Translations under genes and position numbers: made by a program | Assembly: GCA_037176905.1 (NCBI GenBank) | Contig: JBBBWG010020000.1 | Location: 90,314-132,744, forward strand | Direction: 5' to 3' | DNA: 42,431 nucleotides | Origin: Azolla pinnata | Lineage: Eukaryota; Streptophyta; Polypodiopsida; Salviniales; Salviniaceae | Shown here: positions 35,578 through 42,431 of the stretch, in pieces | Numbering within the stretch: position 1 is the first letter of the stretch | Layout: every line of letters starts with the position of its first letter | The notes under the pieces: generated by a model | Seen by the model: only the letters and a program-made list of their open reading frames with translations | Databases searched by the model: none | Told to the model about the DNA's origin: nothing

Positions 35578-35735
35578 CAATCATCACCATCATCATCACC
35601 ATCATCACCATCATCATCACCATCACCACCACTGTCATCACCATCATCATCATCGTCATCGTTGTCATCGCCGTCGCCGTCATCGCCATCGCCACCATCA
35701 CCACCATCATCATCACCGCCTTCACCACCTCGACA
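35578..35735. repeat. CAT/CAC trinucleotide repeat tract
   Basis: About 150 bp of nearly pure CAT and CAC triplets, with some GTC interruptions in the middle. An accidental frame reads it as poly-His, but nothing around it indicates a gene. Confidence 0.95.
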
Positions 35736-36000
35736 TTGTTACGGAGTGCTGGCTATAGTGCAATCCGACGACTGTTTTCATTTATGGTGGCGCGTTTTAA
35801 AGAGCTCTCGCCTACCAGAGTCCCAGAGGCTCCAGAGAGAGAGAGAGACGACGAGCGTCAGATTTCGTGGACAAGCTGAGTTCATCTGCTGCTTCTTCAT
35901 TCGGTCGGGGCCAAACATGATGCCCAATTGAATGAGCCCCCCACCCCCAAAATTCTCATTCATTGCTCGCGAGCTATACCTACCCACCCCAAGAAACATA

Positions 36001-36074
36001 CTGTTGTTGTTGTTGTTGTTGTGGTTGTGGTTGTGGTTATTGTTGTTGTTGTTGTTGTTGCTGTTGCTGTTCTT
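36001..36074. repeat. TTG trinucleotide repeat tract
   Basis: A run of TTG triplets with GTGG and CTG interruptions; no associated coding signal. Confidence 0.95.
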
Positions 36075-37497
36075 CTTCTCTCTTCTTGCTCTTTAAGTCC
36101 TCCTTCTGTTTGACTTCTTCCTCCTGCGCTTTCGTGATGTCACATGAGCACCAGCTGCGGCCCGATCTCGAGCTGCCAATCGATGCATGATTGGACCATT
36201 GGCGTAGCCCGTAGATTTGAAAGCGGCCGGCGCTTCTTGCTGGTGAGTGTTGTTTCTCATCAATGTAACTCACTGTTGGGCAAAGGGAAGTAAAAACAAC
36301 AAACAACAGAAAAGAAAAAAAAAAAAGAGACAAGCAGAGGAAACACTCCTTCCTCTTTTTAACCATTTCATGGTAGACAGGAGCCTTTATGAGACTTGGA
36401 GGCATAGATAGTTCCCACAGTGAGTGAGTGAATGAGTGAGTTGAGTAAGTGAGTAAGTGAGTCAGTGAGTGAGGGAAGTGGAGATATCATTGAAGTAGTG
36501 GCAGTGGTAGCGATGCATACCGATTTAAGCAGAGGTTTTAAGGAGCTCCTTCCAGTCCAGTGCCCCCCCCCCCCCCATCCTTCATTTCCTCTTCAATACA
36601 AAAGGAACTTTTAACATCCACAAGAATTTGGATAGGATGGGATAGATAGATCGATAGATTAGATCGATCGATCGATCGATAGATAAGATGTTGTGGAACG
36701 GTGTTGTGGTTCGGATGCGAAAGAAAGGCAAAGCGGTAGCAATCCGTGTAGAGATATATGTGTCAGAGAGGAGGCCACCGGCAAACAGTGTACGCAGAAG
36801 GGACGGGTGAGGGAACATGTTACCACCGCTTGTAAGTCAGCAGAGCAAATTTTACTTCATACGGACTTGTATGCATGCATGTAAGTTCATTAAACCTTAT
36901 CATTCAGAGGAAGGAGAAGCTGGGAAGTTAGCATGCGGTTGTGGCGCACAGACGACACAGATTTCGGCTTACGGGACTTTTGATTTTAAGCCTTGCAGGC
37001 ACAGAGCCCCCCCCCTCCCCCAACAGACCCATCTGCTCAATGACGAGGTCTTAAGAAGTCTTCGGATGCGTAGCGAATGCTTATACTGATAAAACAACGC
37101 TTCTGACCATCGAAAGCAGACAGCTGTCGAGAGCACGATAAAAACTCCTGGGGCCTCGGGTGCATGTACTCGGGCGCGAAGCCAATTATGTGTCGACACG
37201 GAGCGATCGTGCTGCTGTCGACGTTTGGCGCATAGTATTCGTTGCTTGTCTGCTTTTGGACCACGGGCTTAAAAGCCTTTTGCCCCATAGAATGGCCGTA
37301 TCGACACTGTCGCTGTTTGGGCAGGCTATATTTGTAATAACCCCCAAACAACGGCACTTCGCCGTGGCCTTCTGCCAGGCGTTGCTGCCGATGGACCGAT
37401 AGATTCTTGACTTCCTTCACAAGTTGATGATCACCATGCCATCTCACCTCATCGTTCTTCCTTCTTTCAATCTAATGATCCTTTTGTGTTTTGGATC
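36075..37497. other. Simple-repeat-rich spacer
   Basis: It contains an AGTG-type tetranucleotide tract (about 36417-36475), C runs (about 36563-36577 and 37007-37021) and GATC/GATA steps (about 36640-36690). Open frames at 36037-36405 and 36969-37447 have no recognisable domain and overlap on opposite strands. Confidence 0.5.
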
Positions 37498-37563
37498 AAT
37501 CTCATTTCTTGATTGAATCAATCTCATTTCTTGATTGAATCAATCTCTTTGCTTAATTGAATC
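37498..37563. repeat. 22-bp tandem repeat, three copies
   Basis: Units AATCTCATTTCTTGATTGAA(TC) begin at 37498, 37520 and 37542; the third is slightly diverged. Confidence 0.9.
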
Positions 37564-37605
37564 TTGTTGCTTCTTAACTACAAAATACAACACACCTTCT
37601 TTACT

Positions 37606-37611
<6 letters not shown>

Positions 37612-37643
<32 letters not shown>
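37612..37643. promoter_or_regulatory. GA tract upstream of HD-Zip gene
   Basis: A GA run about 510 bp before the HD-Zip start codon, similar to the tracts upstream of the KNOX gene. A role as a GAGA-factor (BPC) site is inferred, not shown. Confidence 0.4.
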
Positions 37644-37648
<5 letters not shown>

Positions 37649-37788
37649 ATCTAGAAGATGCCATCATGGACATCATGTGGTTGATTTGAGATGATGATGA
37701 TAGTGGTGGTGGTGCATGGCACCATGTGTCCCCCCAACCCATCACATACATGACAGTCATGCCCATGCCTGCCACACATGCATGCATG

Positions 37789-37866
37789 CATGTCCATGTC
37801 CATGTCCATGTCCATGTCCATGTCCATGTCCATGTCCATGTCCATGTCCATGTCCATGTCCATGTC
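37789..37866. repeat. CATGTC hexanucleotide microsatellite, 13 perfect copies
   Basis: Thirteen uninterrupted CATGTC units flanked by CATGCATG steps. It lies about 290 bp upstream of the HD-Zip start codon. Confidence 0.97.
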
Positions 37867-38026
37867 TCCATGCATGCATCACATATGATTATATAATGTA
37901 AGTGTCCTTTTCAAGCAATCATGGATTGAGTAACAATCTCTGTCTCTCTCATTATGTCATTTATAGCACCCCATCCAACTCCACCCTATATCCCTTTGCT
38001 TTGCTTGCTAGGATTTGTTGTTTTTT

Positions 38027-38045
38027 TAGGGTTAGGGTTAGGGTT
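38027..38045. promoter_or_regulatory. Telo-box-like motif before HD-Zip gene
   Basis: TTAGGGTTAGGGTTAGGGTT sits about 110 bp upstream of the HD-Zip start codon. Telo-boxes (AAACCCTA) near transcription starts are known in plants, mostly in genes of growing cells, and are bound by TRB-type proteins. Confidence 0.5.
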
Positions 38046-38151
38046 TGGAGAGGAGGAGGGGGGGGGGTTCTTTAGCTAGGGGGCTGGCTTTGCTTTGCTT
38101 TGCTTTGCTTGCTTGATTGATTTGATCCTCTGAGATCAGTGAGTAGAAAAC

Positions 38152-41100
38152 ATGCAAAGGAGCCATGACCAATCCATGACCAGCCACATCATGAACCCTA
38201 ATCTCCACCCCAATATCCTCCCACTGAGCCTTAGCCTGGATATGGAGCTTGGGTGCTCCAGAGCCCTCCACAGCCATGGTGGTGGGGTGGAGAAGAAGAG
38301 CTCCGCGAGCTCGAGCTCCTCGGGAAGATCACCCGCCGGCTCCTCGCTCCCTCTCCAGCTCGAGCTTCGGCCGAGCCACCGGCCCGAATCAGCTGCTCAA
38401 GCCTCTCAATCCACCATCACCACCAGCCTGATCAGCAGCTCCATGAATTGGGCCAGTGCCAAAGCAAAAGCTCCCCAAACCATGCCTAGGAAGCAAGCTA
38501 ATTCTAATCCCACCCGAGGCGGCCTCGACATCGACATCGACATGAACTCGGTGCCATATAACTCGAGCTCCGACGACGACGACGATGTCGAGGAGAACGC
38601 GGCGGCGGCAAGCGTGGGCGAGCTCGAGGACAAGGAAGAAGATCAGGCAGCAGCAGAAGAGGAGGAGGAGGAGGAGGAGGAGGAGAAGGATGGTGATGGC
38701 GATGGCGAGGAATTAGATGAAGCAGGAGGAGGAGGAGCTGTAGAGGAGGAGCATGAAGAAGAAGAAGAAGAAGAAGAAGAAGAAGAAGAAGAAGATGCTG
38801 ATGCTGATGCTGATGATGATGGTGATGATGGTGAAGATGATGGTGATGATGGTGAAGAGGAGGAGGAAGTTAGCACAATGGAGGATATGACAAGCCTAGA
38901 CCTATCGATGATCAACCGGCCCCGATCAGGCAACGTCGAGAACAAGCGGCGGCAGCGGCGGCGGCGGCGGAGAGCGGTTTCCGAGGGGATCCCGAGAGCG
39001 GTTTCCGGGGGGAATCTCGGGAGATCAGCGGTTTCCGAGCCGGGCGTGCCGAAGAAGAAGAAGAAGAAGAAGAAGGGGAATATTACCGGCGGTATCGCTC
39101 GTCGGCCGGCGGCGATCTCGTCGGGCGCTAACTTTGGAAGGTCGCGGGAGCGGAACGGTAATGCCGGCGTGCAGATCGGGCTCGGTTTGATCGCCGCCGA
39201 TCCGGTTTCGGCGAAAACCGGCACGGGATCGGCCGAAACCGCCGACGGCCCGCCCCGCGCTCATCTTCGCCAGATTCCCCCCCAGATTCCCCCCCAGATT
39301 CCGCCAAAGATTCCCCCCCAGATTCCCCCCCAGATTCCGCCGAAGATTCCGCCGAATGGCCGATCCAGTGCGGCCATGGAGAAGATTCCACCGCCGCAGG
39401 CTCCTCGAGCTCTCCATCTCCACCATCGCCCTCACCACCCACCTCACAATCTCGCCCACATTCTGCAGACTTCCCACCATCTCCACGGCCACAGCTGCAG
39501 CAGCAATCTGATAACTCCCGCGAATCCCGGCCCGAATCGAAGCCTGAGCCGGGCCCCGAACCAGCTTCAGCAGAATCAGAATCCGAATCCGAATCCGAAT
39601 CCGAATCCGAATCCGAATCCGAATCAGAATCCGTGCCAGAGCCAGAGGCAGAATCCGAGCCAGAATCCGAGCCAGAATCCGAGCCATCACGGCAGCTACG
39701 AGGTGGTGTGCAGCGATGAGGATGGCGATGGCGCCTCCGCCAGGAAGAAGCTCCGCCTCTCCAAGGAACAATCTGCTCTGCTGGAAGAGAGCTTCAGAGA
39801 GCACAGCACCTTGAATCCGGTAAGACCTTATCCTCACCCACCATCATCATCATCATCATCATCATCAGCATCTTCTTCTTCTTCTTCAGTACCAACTATT
39901 TTTTGGCGAATCTTTCTAAGAATTTCTCGTCGCTTTCATCCTACAATGATTCGCTTTTGCCTTCCCCAATCCACCCCGATAATCATGATCATTCCTTTCA
40001 TCGATCCTCCGCTCCGAATCATTGCGGCTTATCACACGATGATTACCAACAATCATTAATTGCTAGATTCTCTGCCCCCCAGATTTTCCTGCCGATTTTT
40101 TTGATCCCTTTTTTTATTTTATTTAAGAATTGCCGAATCCAGTTACTTCTCTGCTCGCCCTAATATTTTGGTAGATTTCCCATTTGAAATGCCGCAATGA
40201 TTCCCACGATTTTCTGAGAAAAAATCTTGTGTTTTAGATCTTTCCTTAAAGATCTCCCTAAAGATTCATTGTTTTGATCATTCATTCTTTCGGGCATCCG
40301 AAACGTTAAGCGCAATGCCAGATGATGAGCTATCGACGCAAATCTAACGTAATTTGTCGGCGCTGCTTAATCCCTAACGATCCTCTTCTTCTTCTTCTTC
40401 TTCTTCTTCTGATTTCCGTGTGCTAGAAGCAAAAGAACGCGCTTGCGAAGCAACTCAACCTGCGGGCACGTCAAGTCGAAGTCTGGTTCCAGAACAGGAG
40501 AGCAAGGTATCTCTCGATCGAGCCTCTGGGGGACACAAGTCTTTCCTTACGTAATACAAACATACACACACACAAACACACAAAAAGAGTGCTAAAAAAA
40601 ACAAAGAAGCCCAGTGCACACGAGCTGGTGTTTTATTGTTTACACCCGAATTACATTATGCCAATCACGAGTTTCGAGCCCAGAGTAGTACTCTACAGAC
40701 TGACGGATTGACCGACTGGAACGCACTCGGGGTAATTTTTACCTTACTAAGAAAATGGGAGGTTTTCTGGGCCTCCTCTTGGATCGCAAAACCTTTTTTT
40801 TTTTTTTTCGCTTTTTATCGGGTGCACACATGACTCCGGGTTCGCTTCTAAGGAAGTTATGCCAATCGTGAGTTTTTTCTTGGTTTCTTTCCTGACTGTT
40901 CTGTTCTGTTTCTTCCGACGCAGAACGAAGCTGAAGCAGACGGAGGTCGACTGCGAGCTGCTGAAGCGATGCTGCGAGTCGCTGACGGAGGAGAACCGGA
41001 GGCTGCACAAGGAGGTGGCGGAGCTGCGGGCGCTCAAAGCAGTGGGCACTCATAATCAAAATCCTCATCAAAATCATCATCATCATCAGCTTCCTCCTCT

Positions 41101-41326
41101 GCTTCCAGCATCATCGCCGTCGGGAGTTCCCGATTTCTACAGCATGCCGTTGGCGGCCGCGACGCTGACCATGTGCCCGTCGTGCGAGCGCATGGGCCCC
41201 GGACATCTGTCGCCGCCCGCGGGCCCCGCCGCCGCCGCCGCCGCCCACAACAGCGTTCCGTTCCAGCTCAAGCCGCCGTTTGCGCTCTCCTTCTCGCCCC
41301 GCCAGCAATCGTCCGCGGCTTGCTAG
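38152..41326 (+). CDS. HD-Zip class II transcription factor with very long N-terminus, 3 exons
   Basis: Exons 38152-39819, 40427-40506, 40924-41326 give 716 residues with matching phases. The homeodomain spans about 531-590 ([19 protein letters not shown], then [20 protein letters not shown]), followed directly by a leucine zipper ([20 protein letters not shown]). CPSCE at 667-671 is the class II signature thought to sense redox state. An EAR-type repression motif ([11 protein letters not shown]) lies near residue 24. By family, it is a nuclear dimeric repressor binding CAATNATTG, active in shade and auxin responses. Class II proteins are usually about 200-400 residues. The extra length here is low complexity between the EAR motif and homeodomain: acidic Glu/Asp runs (about 140-240), RRRRR and an 8-Lys run (about 262-308), [11 protein letters not shown] repeats (about 373-402) and an NPNPNP run (about 472-492). 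The start is the first ATG in frame and keeps the EAR motif. Confidence 0.9.
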
Positions 41327-42431
41327 GTGTGAAACCGCTGTCGATTGACTTGTAGGAAAAAAAAAATATATATATATATATTTATCAATGAACTCAAGTC
41401 TCTTTGCTTGAAATGTTGGACTCATCAGATCGTAGGCGAAGGTTCGAATCTTGATACCTGTCAAATCATATATTTTCCCTTCACGTCAAGTGATTGACTT
41501 CACGACACCGGCCCCCGCCCCCTTGTCTGTGTGAAATCAACGACGCTTCCTCTACATGCTCGTCTCCTAAGTCTGCTTGTGATGCGTCGAATAGAGTCGA
41601 ACAGAAGAGAGTCTCAGAGGTCATATTTGACCTTTGAAAACCAATAATCTCTCTCTCGCACACTCTCTCTTTTACCGAACCAAAAGTTCAAGCCCTACTA
41701 CAACACTTCTGAACTGTTTGCAATTCTTCTCACTAGATACATACCTCCCCGCGGAATGCAGGGCGTTCAACTCATGACCCCTTTGGTCTCTGCTTAACAG
41801 ATTAGCACCAAAGGAAGGCATGTCTCCTTGGATCGAAGAAGCATATGCTGAATTGCTACGTCGAAAGCAACGGCGGAATCGGAAAAGGCCATCCAACCCT
41901 CCATCCATCCTAAGCCAATCCATCCATGGAGAAACGTACATAAAATGCTTGAGACTCTTCTGTCGTCGGATGTAATTTCGGTCACATGATTGGATTGGAT
42001 TGGATTGTGGCCAAGGACAAATAAAAAAAACATCTGATTTTTGAAGAAGAAATCAAACATGTATGTATGTATGTATGTATGTATGTATGTATGCATGCAT
42101 GTGTCCATGATAGTCGAATGTGGGCTTCCCGTACCTTTTTTTCTAAGAGACGTTACTAAGATTTGGAAGCGCGATTCTGGTATGATGTTGATGGTGATGA
42201 TGATGATGATGATGAAAGGGGAGAAGAGAGCGAGAGAGAGCACGCCATTGAATGAAGAGTCAGAAGAACGAAAGAGATCGACAAAAATAGTGTCTGTCGA
42301 CGTCTGCGTCGAGCATTCTGTCGGAGCTACTGCGTGGGAATGGAATGGAGATGTGTTGTGTGTTCATCATGAGCAACATGCGGAGCGATCTTCTTGGTTC
42401 CTACTACCGATTTCTTTGAAACAAAGGCAAG
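41327..42431. other. Downstream spacer, no gene recognised
   Basis: The first part is 3' UTR of the HD-Zip gene, with an AT microsatellite at about 41366-41384. Later come GATTG repeats (about 41990-42010), a TATG tetranucleotide run (about 42060-42095) and a GAT run (about 42190-42215). Open frames at 41672-41941 and 41794-42243 (minus) have no recognisable domain. Confidence 0.5.

Noticed and set aside
35420-35758. Poly-His and Met/Val-rich open frames
   Set aside because: Both are readings of one CAT/CAC microsatellite with no start context, splice pattern or domain.
39025-39837. 270-codon minus-strand open frame opposite the HD-Zip first exon
   Set aside because: It is a shadow of GC-rich, triplet-repetitive coding sequence; the plus frame carries the recognised EAR motif and leads into the homeodomain.
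41390-41465. Possible tRNA, suggested by a B-box-like GGTTCGAATC
   Set aside because: No acceptor stem, D-arm or clear anticodon stem could be folded around it; at best a decayed tRNA-derived SINE piece.
1-42431. CRISPR array, operon or prokaryotic mobile system
   Set aside because: Introns, plant telomere repeats and plant gene families show nuclear plant DNA. The regular repeats here are minisatellites without unique spacers.

Overview
This is a nuclear segment from a land plant, most likely a flowering plant. The evidence is a long interstitial tract of the plant telomere repeat TTTAGGG, plant-only gene families (an HD-Zip class II factor with a CPSCE motif, a KNOX gene with MEINOX and TALE parts, and a plant-type plastid PurK), short exons bounded by GT-AG introns, and AT-rich spacers full of microsatellites. 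I could not determine the species.

Layout from left to right. (1) The minus strand of 1-1582 is one uninterrupted frame of a repeat-rich protein that runs off the left edge; most of it is a degenerate 33-bp/11-residue tandem repeat. (2) 4352-7782, minus: a seven-exon gene for a secreted saposin-like protein of the Canopy/MSAP family, with telomere-type repeats directly upstream of its start. (3) 7783-17357: spacer with a decayed LINE reverse transcriptase and a short TIR element (MITE). (4) 17358-25198, plus: a five-exon KNOX homeobox gene with a huge low-complexity first exon and an unusual homeodomain; its last intron is 4.4 kb and holds a second MITE copy. (5) 27396-28504, minus: a three-exon gene for a small secreted protein with an Asp-Tyr motif, probably a signalling-peptide precursor; I assembled it by matching splice phases. 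(6) 30590-33202, minus: the 5' half of the plastid purine-synthesis gene PurK/AIR carboxylase, lacking the rest of the gene and carrying a one-base reading-frame disturbance. (7) A third, worn MITE copy, then 4 kb of simple repeats. (8) 38152-41326, plus: an HD-Zip II transcription factor with an extraordinarily long, low-complexity N-terminal half.

The genes do not form an operon or pathway. The common themes are two developmental homeobox regulators and a candidate signalling peptide, all in microsatellite-rich surroundings, and heavy trinucleotide expansion inside the first exons of both homeobox genes. The items I judge most worth following are the peptide precursor, the divergent KNOX protein, the oversized HD-Zip II protein, the truncated PurK and the left-edge repeat protein.
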